A DNA stretch of 64,000 nt from Dyadobacter frigoris (lineage in GTDB: Bacteria; Bacteroidota; Bacteroidia; Cytophagales; Spirosomataceae), in the NCBI RefSeq assembly GCF_005280585.1, contig NZ_SZVO01000018.1, positions 62,583 to 126,582 on the forward strand. The letters are read 5' to 3'. The notes beneath the pieces were generated by a model. It searched no databases, had not been told where the DNA came from, and was given only the letters and a program-made list of their open reading frames with translations. Shown here piece by piece: positions 40,215 to 49,036 of the stretch. The translations under genes were made by a program, and so were the position numbers. How positions within the stretch are numbered: position 1 is the first letter of the stretch; every line of letters starts with the position of its first letter.

Positions 40215-42908
40215 TCAGAACTTGGCAAATGTTTTTGTAACCATTTTATTCTGATCTGTAACGCTTATTATGTATAGTCCGACAGTTAGGTTTGACAAGT
40301 CGAAACCATTAAGATAATAACCGTCCTGTGAAGAAACCTCCGTGCTTTTTAATATATTCCCCCGATTATCAGTTAGCTGTATCCTTACTTTTGCGTTAGT
40401 TGTTGCCCCTTTGTAAGCAATATTTACCGGGCCTGAAGAAGGATTTGGATAAATAATCAACGTATAAGGTTCTGAGGTGAATAGACTTTCGGGGATATAA
40501 GCACAGCCAGACCGTCCTTCTGTTGTTAAAAATAGGTCCTGAAAACAGCCTGACTCTGCAAATATTCTTGCAGTTGCTATAAAAGGTTTGTCCACCTGTA
40601 ACGCTTGCTCTAAAATTAAGCCTGAATTTGGCATTGCACTGGCAGAAGTATAAAGCGCTGTTCCAAGATAAGTCGCACCAGGTGTAAGATCAAAATGCTG
40701 GTTTTGGTTATAGCCAGACAGGCTTAGTTTTACGACGTTATTTTGGCAGTCAAATTTAGCAGTAACCTGAGGTTTGTCAATGCATTGAAAGCCAATATCA
40801 AGATCAAGAATGTTCTCTCCCGGATTTTTAGTCAATACTGAAATGGAGGCGTAATCAGCAGATGTTATTGCTGCGTCACTGTCAAGCTCGCGGGAATCAC
40901 CAGCTGATACCTGGGTAGGAGACAAAGTACGGCCCGCCTGATTTAAGGGGATCCGTACCTGATAATTTGTTCTTGATTTGATAGACTCTCCTACATTTCC
41001 GGCATTGAATGCATAGCGGCCATCATTGCCCGATACGGTACTGCCCAGGTATTGGCCGTTACGGTATAATTGTAAAAGAATTCCAGGCGACGCTGCTTCA
41101 TCTGCGTCCTGAAGACCATTTCCATTATTGTCGGCCCAGACACGGTCGCCAATTTCAATGGGCGGCAGCGGCGTTATAAGCTCGATGTCTCCTACATTGT
41201 TTGGCTTCCAAAAATAATTAGCACGCATGCTTGTGGGAAAAACTGCAAAAGCATCCATAGAAGCACCTGTTTCATTATTGAACCATCTTGCTCCACCGGT
41301 GGTATAGGAATCAGGCTCACGGATAGAAACCATAACACTTTTACTGGCAGGTAAAATGGCAAGTCCGCCGGTTGCACTTTCCTGGTGCCACTCGATGTTA
41401 CCTGAAACAAAGTTGTCCTGGTAGTAAAATTCTCCGCCTGCGGGCCCTTGCCCGTTATCTTTACCAAGAGAAACGTTAGCTCCCGACTTACCATTTTGCT
41501 CCATGTGATAACCGGCCACATCCTTGTTAAGACGAAGTACATCACCTCCGGAAATTCCGGTGGCAGAAGAGAAATAACCTTCTTTGTTACGATAAGGTGA
41601 TCCGTTCCCTGTTTGGTGTCCTAACCGGTCCATCAGACTGATAATTAAAGACCCATCCGAATCAAACTCGATATCTGCAAGCATTGGTTGCGGATAAATC
41701 ATCCATGTCGTATGGTATGGCGGCACGGTTTGTTGGTAATTGTCTGTCCACGGAAACCATCCCTTTACATTATAATCAATATAGCCGCGCGGATAGTCCA
41801 GTGAAAACCTGGTTACTTCTTTGAAATTTGCCGCTCCTGAACCAATCTCATCGGCCTGAATTTCATAAACGTAAGCCATGAGGTCCGTTGCTTTTTGTGA
41901 AATCTGCGCATCACAAACCATACCCACATAGACTTTTCCATTATAATATTTCACAGCAAAAGGTCTGGGCTCACCTCCGGTAAAACCGGTAAGGGGAAGT
42001 GGGAAGCGGATTACATCATCCACCTTGGGTGGGCTGGCATCTACACTTAATTTTATTCGGTATAAATGACGGTCATATAAATTAACCGTGAATAAATATC
42101 GGCTGTCATCTGAGATGTCAATTCCTCCCAGCCCTATTTTTCCAACCTGAGAAAACATCAGCGAGTCATGATCTGCACCAGCAAGTTCAGTACTCAACTG
42201 GCGGTCAAGGGGGAAAGGAACAGTTTTGAAGCCCAGTGCATCTAAATTCACAAAAGGTCTTGTCTGGTTATTATCTAAAAAAGTCGCATATATACCGCCT
42301 GGTCCCTGGCTTCCCAAGGCGCTGTGACGCTTTGCAAGGGACGAGGAGAACAGAATTCTTCTTTGGCGATCGTATGCTAACCCCCAGACGGAACCGGTAT
42401 TTTTCACATGCGTTATTGCGGAATATATCATGCCGCTATATGGAAAAGCGGAATATTTCACCAATGAAGAAATGGGTTCCGGCGTTTTTGTCGACAGATC
42501 TCCCGAGGCAAAAACGGTCTGAACAGCAAATGGATGGTCTCCGCTGAAAGTGGCAGGATGGTATATGCCTAAGGAAATTTCAGCGGGCGAGGTAACAAAC
42601 TGGGTTGTTGCCTTAGCCAGTGCCGTGACATATCCTTCGGGAATGTCACTGAATTCCACTCTGACATGCTGGCTGCCCGCAATATCCAGTTTATAGCTGC
42701 CTGAAGCGTCGGTTACTGCCGAACTGATCATGTTGCCCGACCGGTCAAAGGCTTTGACACGAATCTGAGCCTGAGGTTTTTCAGACGATTCTTTAATACT
42801 GTTGGCATTATAATCCTGCCAGGTTAGGCCGGAAATTTGTGCGAAGCAAAGCTGCGTGACAAACAGCAGGGTGAGTGTTTGAAGTGATAAACGGTAAAAA
42901 TTCTTCAA
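40215..42908 (-). CDS. SdrD B-like domain and propeller protein with T9SS C-terminus
   Basis: The 897-residue secreted protein starts with a signal peptide (cleavage near LCFAQ). An SdrD B-like domain (about 24-105, with ISGLTWQDYNANSIKESSEK) leads into a long central region containing propeller-like blades (WGLAYDRQRRILFSSSLAKR, GIDISDDSRYLFTVNLYDRH, LADIEFDSDGSLIISLMDRL). A second SdrD B-like domain (IGDRVWADNNGNGLQDADEA, about 585-690) and a type IX sorting domain (LIIYPNPSSGPVNIAYKG, about 820-897) follow. Such proteins are large surface adhesins or scaffolds; ligand unknown. Confidence 0.88.
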   Translation of the reverse strand: MKNFYRLSLQTLTLLFVTQLCFAQISGLTWQDYNANSIKESSEKPQAQIRVKAFDRSGNMISSAVTDASGSYKLDIAGSQHVRVEFSDIPEGYVTALAKATTQFVTSPAEISLGIYHPATFSGDHPFAVQTVFASGDLSTKTPEPISSLVKYSAFPYSGMIYSAITHVKNTGSVWGLAYDRQRRILFSSSLAKRHSALGSQGPGGIYATFLDNNQTRPFVNLDALGFKTVPFPLDRQLSTELAGADHDSLMFSQVGKIGLGGIDISDDSRYLFTVNLYDRHLYRIKLSVDASPPKVDDVIRFPLPLTGFTGGEPRPFAVKYYNGKVYVGMVCDAQISQKATDLMAYVYEIQADEIGSGAANFKEVTRFSLDYPRGYIDYNVKGWFPWTDNYQQTVPPYHTTWMIYPQPMLADIEFDSDGSLIISLMDRLGHQTGNGSPYRNKEGYFSSATGISGGDVLRLNKDVAGYHMEQNGKSGANVSLGKDNGQGPAGGEFYYQDNFVSGNIEWHQESATGGLAILPASKSVMVSIREPDSYTTGGARWFNNETGASMDAFAVFPTSMRANYFWKPNNVGDIELITPLPPIEIGDRVWADNNGNGLQDADEAASPGILLQLYRNGQYLGSTVSGNDGRYAFNAGNVGESIKSRTNYQVRIPLNQAGRTLSPTQVSAGDSRELDSDAAITSADYASISVLTKNPGENILDLDIGFQCIDKPQVTAKFDCQNNVVKLSLSGYNQNQHFDLTPGATYLGTALYTSASAMPNSGLILEQALQVDKPFIATARIFAESGCFQDLFLTTEGRSGCAYIPESLFTSEPYTLIIYPNPSSGPVNIAYKGATTNAKVRIQLTDNRGNILKSTEVSSQDGYYLNGFDLSNLTVGLYIISVTDQNKMVTKTFAKF

Positions 42909-43460
42909 GGTAAAGGTAGGTAATTTGTTACTAAATTAATTTTGATCCATCCGGTAAACTTGGCCGTTCCATTGCAGACGGATGCTTTTTAATATGGACC
43001 TGTCTTGTCGAAAAATGTTAAATTTTTCACGCAATATCGAATTAATCTCTTAAAATATTGCAGTTAAGTGTGAAGAAGTTACTTGACGGGCAGGTTTAGT
43101 AACTTCTATATGATCACTGGATTTAATCAGGGCATTTACTAGGTTTTTACCAGATATTGATAGAAATGCACTTGCTGAGCCTTGCTAAAAAATTGGTTGA
43201 AAGGCATTTCTCCCTGATGAAAAACATAATGTTAATTGTTTAATTGGCGCAAAAAGGTTCAATAACCAATTTTCTGATCCTACCCGCCAGGTGATCCTGC
43301 TTTGGTACGCAATCATTTATTAAGTAGCTGTTTATTAGATAACAAAACCGTAACGCAAGGTTAATCCCCGCTTTTTATCAGTTTAATACCTTTGCCTTTA
43401 AATGACAATAGCAGCAGGCTTGCCTGTTGCTATTGCGGCTACTACTCACTAACAAAAGGT
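42909..43460. other. Intergenic leader region of the second SusC/SusD locus
   Basis: The 550 nt between divergent genes hold no gene. TACCTTTG at 43387-43394 matches the Bacteroidota -7 consensus TAnnTTTG, though a clear -33 element is missing. A hairpin at 43407-43434 follows. Confidence 0.45.
43407..43434 (+). promoter_or_regulatory. Leader hairpin upstream of SusC
   Basis: Arms AATAGCAGCAGG (43407-43418) and CCTGTTGCTATT (43423-43434) pair with a single G-T wobble and a 4-nt loop. It ends 26 nt before the SusC start codon and just after the candidate -7 element, so it would sit at the very 5' end of the transcript. Confidence 0.5.
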
Positions 43461-46400
43461 ATGAAAAAACGACTACTGGCGGCAGCTTTTGCCTTGCTTT
43501 TTACGGCGTGCTTTTCCTTGAAGCTAACCGCCCAAAACATCATCATAAACGGTAACGTAACCGCAGCAACGGGCGATCTGCTCGCTGGCGTAAGCGTGCT
43601 GATTAAAGGCAGCAGCTTGGGTACTACCACCGATGCCAAAGGGGCTTACAGCATTAGCCTTCCTTCTTTAAATTCAACACTGGTTTTTTCTGCCATTGGA
43701 TTTGTTTCTCAGGAGCAAGCTGCCGGAAAAAAGAGTCGTATTGACGTGGTATTATTGGAAGATACCAAAATTCTGAATGAAGTTGTGGTAACCGCTTTGG
43801 GTATTAAAAGGGAAGAAAAATCCCTGGGATTTGCCGCTCAGACGATTAATGAAAACGCGGTTAAAGATGCCAAGTCCAACAACTGGGTCAATGCACTTTC
43901 AGGTAAGGTTGCCGGGCTGAATATCCAGGGCGCTGGCGCGGGGCCGATGGGTTCTGCACGTATAACCCTGCGCGGTGAGTCTTCACTGAATCTGGATAAT
44001 AACCAGGCTTTAATTGTTGTGGATGGTGTGCCGGTAAGCAGCAGAATTACGGGCACAGGTTTTTCCTCGCATCTTTCAGCGGACAGTCCGGTAGATTACG
44101 GTTCAAGTCTGTCGGATATCAATCCGGACGATATTGAAAAAGTGACCGTTTTAAAAGGCCCCGGTGCTACGGCATTATATGGTAGCCGCGCTGCGGGCGG
44201 AGCCATTATTATCACCACCAAATCCGGCGTTCGTAAGGATAGGGGCATCGGTGTTACAGTCAATTCCAATTTCAGCGTAGACCAGATCAACCGTTACCCG
44301 GATTATCAGCTGGAATACGGAGAGGGCAGAACCAGTAATTATTATTCGTATCTGGATAGTGCCGACGGCCCCAACACCGGTACAACAGTGGCAGCCGGAC
44401 GGGCCTGGGGACCAAAATTTAACGGACAGTCTTATTTCCAATATAACCCTGGCTCACCCGATGGGAAGCCAACAGAACGGACGCCCTGGGTAGCGCAGAA
44501 AGATTATATCTCAGGTTTCTTTCAGCGCGGAACTACATTTTCCAACAGCGTTTCTTTGGAAGGCGGTACGGAAAATAGTTCAGCGCGTTTGTCGGTTACG
44601 CATCTTAAAAATAAATGGATCATTCCCAATACAGGTTTTGAGCGGTTGAACGTCGCACTTTCGGTGAGCCAGAAAGTATCCGATAGACTGAAAATCAACG
44701 GCAAGGTTAATTATTCCAACAAGAAAAGTGACAACCTGCCGATGGCGGGCTACAACAACCAGTCGCTGATGTATTTTCTGATTTTGGGAACTACGCCCAA
44801 TTTAAAACCCGAATGGTTTAAGCCTTACTGGGAGCCGGGACTTGAAAATATAAAGCAAAGAAATCCTTTCAATCCTACACCGGATAACCCTTATCTGGGC
44901 ATGTATGAGATGCTCAATAAAATGAACAAACACGGCGTGATCGGCAATATTTCTGCATCTTATCGGCTTTCGGACAAACTGGATTTTCAGGTGCGTACTG
45001 GTCTTGATATGGCTTACGAGTTTCGTTCGCAGCAGCGCCCTTTCAGTATGACACGTTACCCGAGGGGTATGTACCGCGAGCAAAATGTATTTAGTTATGA
45101 GTCTAACACGGATTTTCTGTTAAATTATAAAGACAAGATCAGCGGAATTATTGACGTTACCGCTTCGGTTGGCGCCAACGCCATGCGTCAGTCTTACGAT
45201 TTTGCCGGTATTTATGCAGATCAGCTTGCACAGCCGGGAATTTATCAGATTTCCAACAGTCTGGACCAGGCAGTAGCGGATCCGCTTAAAACCAAAAAGG
45301 CGATCAATAGTATGTATGCTGCCACGCAGTTTTCTTATGATGAGAAAATATTTTTAGACGTCACCGGCCGCAATGACTGGTCCAGCACGCTTCCTTATGG
45401 GAACAACTCGTTTTTTTATCCGTCTGTAAGTTCCAGCTTTTTGATAAACGAGATTTTTAATCTTCCCAAAGCGGTCTCTTTTGCAAAAGTGCGGGCCTCG
45501 TGGGCGCAGGTTGGAAATGATACAAGACCTTACCAGACGGCCCGCTATTACGACAGGATTTACGGTAACAGCTTTACGAATTCTTCCACGCTTTTCAATG
45601 CGGATTTAAAACCGGAGATAACAGCCAGTTACGAGTTTGGCTTGGATGTGCGTTTATTCAAAAATCTGATCGGTGTTGATTTTGCTTATTATAATAATAA
45701 AAGCCGAAACCAGATTCTTGCCATCCCGCTTGATCCGGTTTCAGGTTATGCCAATGCGGTTATCAATGCCGGGCTGATCAATAGCCGTGGTATGGAATTG
45801 AAACTAAGCGCAAAGCCCGTTACCAAAAAGAATTTCAGCTGGAATACGACATTGCTGTGGTCGCGGAATCGCAGCTTCGTACGTGAGCTTGCCTCGGGCA
45901 TTACCAACCAGGTGATCTATGCCCATAATACCAATGTAACAATTGAAGCCAGAGTAGGTGGATTAATGGGAGACATGTACGGCCGTGGTTTCCAGCGTTC
46001 ACCGGATGGACAGATTATTTATTCTTCTGTGGGACTTCCTGCGGCGCTTGATCCTGCAACCAAAAAATGGGGAAATGCATTTGCTGACTGGAAAGGGAGT
46101 TTATCCAATGAATTTACCATCAAAAATGTCCGGGTTAGTATTTTACTGGACGGCCAAAAAGGGGGTAGTATGTTCTCTCAGACCAACCATAAAAACAACA
46201 CGCTGGGAAAAACCAAGGTTACATTGCCAGGCCGTGAAGATGGTATTGTGGGCCAGGGTGTTGTCAAACAGCCGGACGGGACATTTACACCGAACACGGT
46301 TAAAGTTCCTGCCAGTTCTTACTATGACAATTACTACCAGATCACCAATGCGGAAACCAATATTTTTGATGCTTCTTTTCTTAAAATCAGAGAGATGCGT

Positions 46401-46616
46401 GTGGAATTTAACCTTCCGAAAGCACTTTTGGGTAAAATCGGTGTAGCTCACAGCAGTCTTGCTGTGTATGGAAGGGATCTTTTCAATTTTACCAAATTCC
46501 CCGGATTTGATCCCGAAGGCGGCAACTTGAATAACGGAACACTGACACCGGGCGTCGAGCTGGCACAGTTCCCTTCTACCCGCACGATGGGCATGAACCT
46601 TACTTTGAAATTCTAA
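43461..46616 (+). CDS. SusC-like TonB-dependent transporter (phosphodiester locus)
   Basis: The 1051-residue transporter is read from the ATG at 43461, which begins a signal peptide (MKKRLLAAAFALLFTACFSL to LTAQ). The upstream in-frame start would add 23 residues with no signal character. A carboxypeptidase-regulatory-like domain (about 27-110) precedes the plug (SARITLRGESSLNLDNNQAL, then LYGSRAAGGAIIITTKSG) and the barrel, which ends LTLKF. No STN domain is seen. It pairs with the SusD-like gene 12 nt downstream. The attached enzymes suggest phosphodiester nutrients instead of a plain polysaccharide. Confidence 0.95.
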   Translation: MKKRLLAAAFALLFTACFSLKLTAQNIIINGNVTAATGDLLAGVSVLIKGSSLGTTTDAKGAYSISLPSLNSTLVFSAIGFVSQEQAAGKKSRIDVVLLEDTKILNEVVVTALGIKREEKSLGFAAQTINENAVKDAKSNNWVNALSGKVAGLNIQGAGAGPMGSARITLRGESSLNLDNNQALIVVDGVPVSSRITGTGFSSHLSADSPVDYGSSLSDINPDDIEKVTVLKGPGATALYGSRAAGGAIIITTKSGVRKDRGIGVTVNSNFSVDQINRYPDYQLEYGEGRTSNYYSYLDSADGPNTGTTVAAGRAWGPKFNGQSYFQYNPGSPDGKPTERTPWVAQKDYISGFFQRGTTFSNSVSLEGGTENSSARLSVTHLKNKWIIPNTGFERLNVALSVSQKVSDRLKINGKVNYSNKKSDNLPMAGYNNQSLMYFLILGTTPNLKPEWFKPYWEPGLENIKQRNPFNPTPDNPYLGMYEMLNKMNKHGVIGNISASYRLSDKLDFQVRTGLDMAYEFRSQQRPFSMTRYPRGMYREQNVFSYESNTDFLLNYKDKISGIIDVTASVGANAMRQSYDFAGIYADQLAQPGIYQISNSLDQAVADPLKTKKAINSMYAATQFSYDEKIFLDVTGRNDWSSTLPYGNNSFFYPSVSSSFLINEIFNLPKAVSFAKVRASWAQVGNDTRPYQTARYYDRIYGNSFTNSSTLFNADLKPEITASYEFGLDVRLFKNLIGVDFAYYNNKSRNQILAIPLDPVSGYANAVINAGLINSRGMELKLSAKPVTKKNFSWNTTLLWSRNRSFVRELASGITNQVIYAHNTNVTIEARVGGLMGDMYGRGFQRSPDGQIIYSSVGLPAALDPATKKWGNAFADWKGSLSNEFTIKNVRVSILLDGQKGGSMFSQTNHKNNTLGKTKVTLPGREDGIVGQGVVKQPDGTFTPNTVKVPASSYYDNYYQITNAETNIFDASFLKIREMRVEFNLPKALLGKIGVAHSSLAVYGRDLFNFTKFPGFDPEGGNLNNGTLTPGVELAQFPSTRTMGMNLTLKF

Positions 46617-46628
46617 CAAACACAGCTT

Positions 46629-48107
46629 ATGTTTAAGAAAATATATATTCCTTTTTTGATATTTTTCGCTTTTTTGCTATCCTGTACGGATGGTTTTGAA
46701 AAGCTAAATACCGATCCTAACCGCCCGACAGAAATCACGCCGGGTGTCATGCTGGGCCAGCTGCAATACCAGATCGTTAATAGCACTATCAATGCCAGCC
46801 GTAATTTTACCCATGAGCTGATGCAGGTGGATGCCCCGCGAGCCAGTGCCGGCGGTGGCGGACTTCACCGTTATCTGGTCAATCCGGGCGCTGGTGTGTG
46901 GAGTAATTTTTATACTTATCTTAATGACATACAGGATATTTATACCATTTCAGAAAAGCTCGGCGAGAATAATTACAAAGCCATTGCACTGGTCTACAAG
47001 AGCTGGAGTTATTCGATTTTGACAGACTTATACGGTGATGTACCCTATTTTGAGGCTACGAAGGCATTGGAAGGAAATTTTAAACCTTCTTTTGACAAGC
47101 AAAAGGATATCTATATCCAGATTTTAAAAGATCTGGAAACGGCCAACAACTTATTTGATGAAACAAAAGCGTTAACCTATGCAGGCGATATGCTCTATAA
47201 TGCCAATGCTGTCTCATCAGGCAAAAATCCGGGGATATTAAAATGGAAGAAATTCTGCAATTCCCTTAGATTGAGATTGCTTTTGAGACTTTCCAAAAAA
47301 GAGGGCGAGATTAACGTGAAAGATCAGATCACCGCTATTTTAGCCGATCCTGCGAAAAATCCTGTTTTTACCGCCAATACCGACGAAGCGATTTTCAGAT
47401 ATCCGGGCACCTTTCCTTTCTATAATCCTTTTTATAACGCCAGGCAAGTAGACTGGCGAGATGGTAATTATTATACCAAATTCTATATTGATAAAATGAA
47501 TCTGATTAATGATCCGCGCAGGGCCGCTTGGGCAACGCAGGTAAAATCAGGTACGGAAAATATCTACAAAGGAATCGAAAGCGGTTACGCCTCCACTTTG
47601 GAATATGCCGTAGGCAGCAATTCAAGTTATGCAGATGCTTTAAAAACATTGCCGCAGCTCGGGGTGATGATGACGCTTGCCGAGGTTGAATTCATCAAAG
47701 CAGAACTTGCTTTGAAAGGATATACGACCGGCTCAACTTCGGAAAAACATTATGAATCCGGCATAACCGCCTCGATGATTCAGTGGGGCGTGACAATGCC
47801 TGCCGGATTTTTAAAACAGGCGGGTGTTGTTTTTGATGTAAATTCGGCTGCTGACAAGCAGCTGGAACAGATCATTTTACAAAAATATTACGCCTATTTT
47901 TTCGTGGATTATCAGTCCTGGTTCGAAAAACGCAGAACCGGTTTTCCGGTGTTGCCACGCGGGGCGGGTATTCCGGCTGAGAATAAATTCCCCTACCGTG
48001 TGCCGTATCCGACTTATCTGCAATCGCTGAATCCGCAGGCACTCGCAGGTGCGGTGGCTTCCATGGGCGGCGATAATAGTGATATCAGGGTTTGGTGGGA
48101 TAAATAA
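46629..48107 (+). CDS. SusD/RagB-like lipoprotein (phosphodiester locus)
   Basis: The 492-residue lipoprotein has Cys19 in FAFLLSCTDGFEKLNTDPNR. It belongs to the shorter SusD branch seen beside transporters of non-classical nutrients, with IALVYKSWSYSILTDLYGDV and LKWKKFCNSLRLRLLLRLSK. It follows SusC by 12 nt and precedes the GDPD gene by 4 nt, so the three are in one operon. It would bind the nutrient at the outer-membrane surface. Confidence 0.93.
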   Translation: MFKKIYIPFLIFFAFLLSCTDGFEKLNTDPNRPTEITPGVMLGQLQYQIVNSTINASRNFTHELMQVDAPRASAGGGGLHRYLVNPGAGVWSNFYTYLNDIQDIYTISEKLGENNYKAIALVYKSWSYSILTDLYGDVPYFEATKALEGNFKPSFDKQKDIYIQILKDLETANNLFDETKALTYAGDMLYNANAVSSGKNPGILKWKKFCNSLRLRLLLRLSKKEGEINVKDQITAILADPAKNPVFTANTDEAIFRYPGTFPFYNPFYNARQVDWRDGNYYTKFYIDKMNLINDPRRAAWATQVKSGTENIYKGIESGYASTLEYAVGSNSSYADALKTLPQLGVMMTLAEVEFIKAELALKGYTTGSTSEKHYESGITASMIQWGVTMPAGFLKQAGVVFDVNSAADKQLEQIILQKYYAYFFVDYQSWFEKRRTGFPVLPRGAGIPAENKFPYRVPYPTYLQSLNPQALAGAVASMGGDNSDIRVWWDK

Positions 48108-48111
48108 TCAG

Positions 48112-48999
48112 ATGCGAATATTTAATGGTTTTAATATGAGAATTTTAGATAATAATAAGTTGAGAATTTTGTTTATAAATGTATTGCTGCTGACCGGATT
48201 AGTTGCCTTTACAGCTTATGCTCAAAATAGAAAAGTTGTCATGCCCCAAAGAGGACTTTGCGCACATAGAGGCTGCATGGACACGCATCCGGAAAATACT
48301 TTGCCTGCTTTTGAGGAAGCCATCCGGCTGGGTGCGCATATGATCGAGTTTGACATTCAGCTTACCAAGGATAATGTGATGGTGCTCATGCATGATGATA
48401 CCGTTGACCGTACAACCAACGGAAGCGGTAAAATTTCGGATCTGAGCTTTGCACAAATCCTCAAACTGGATGCCGGAATAAAAAAATCGCCAAAATTTAC
48501 AAATACACCTATTCCGACTTTTGAACAGACCCTGGCAATGATGCCCCAAAACGTTTGGCTTAACTGCCATTTGAAAGGTGATCAAGAAGTAGGAAAAGCA
48601 GCTGCGGCTTTGCTTTTGAAATCGGGAAGGCTGCATCAGGCATTTCTTACCTGTTCTGAAAAAGCTTCAGCAGCAGCCCGGCAGCAGGTTCCGGGTATTT
48701 TGATTTGTAACGGTGAGAATACTTACCGCAGCGACACACCTAAATATGTGCAGCAAACCATTAAAATGAAAGCCGGTTTCATCCAGCTATTACGTCCGGT
48801 AGCAGGAGAAGATAGAACAGTACAAATGAGTGATTTGAAAAATAATCATGTGAAAATCAATTATTTTTATGCTAAATCACCAGACGAATTAGCCGGATTG
48901 TTTGATCAGGGCGTAGACTTTGTACTGGTTAATAATCTTTCCGGTTTTCTTGATGAAGCAAAGAAAATTGGGATTGCCGCCTGGCAGCCGAAAAATTAA
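48112..48999 (+). CDS. Glycerophosphodiester phosphodiesterase
   Basis: The 295-residue exported enzyme hydrolyses glycerophosphodiesters to glycerol 3-phosphate and an alcohol. Catalytic motifs are CAHRGCMDTHPENTLPAFEE (general acid/base His and substrate Arg), MIEFDIQLTKDNVMVLMHDD (metal-binding Glu and Asp, second His) and LNCHLKGD. A signal segment is present (ILFINVLLLTGLVAFTAYAQ). The ATG at 48112 was chosen, and 48136 is equally possible. It is 4 nt behind the SusD stop and 37 nt before the next enzyme. Confidence 0.93.
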   Translation: MRIFNGFNMRILDNNKLRILFINVLLLTGLVAFTAYAQNRKVVMPQRGLCAHRGCMDTHPENTLPAFEEAIRLGAHMIEFDIQLTKDNVMVLMHDDTVDRTTNGSGKISDLSFAQILKLDAGIKKSPKFTNTPIPTFEQTLAMMPQNVWLNCHLKGDQEVGKAAAALLLKSGRLHQAFLTCSEKASAAARQQVPGILICNGENTYRSDTPKYVQQTIKMKAGFIQLLRPVAGEDRTVQMSDLKNNHVKINYFYAKSPDELAGLFDQGVDFVLVNNLSGFLDEAKKIGIAAWQPKN

Positions 49000-49036
49000 A
49001 TTCAGACAATCCATTAAATTTTTGAATTAAAGAAAA

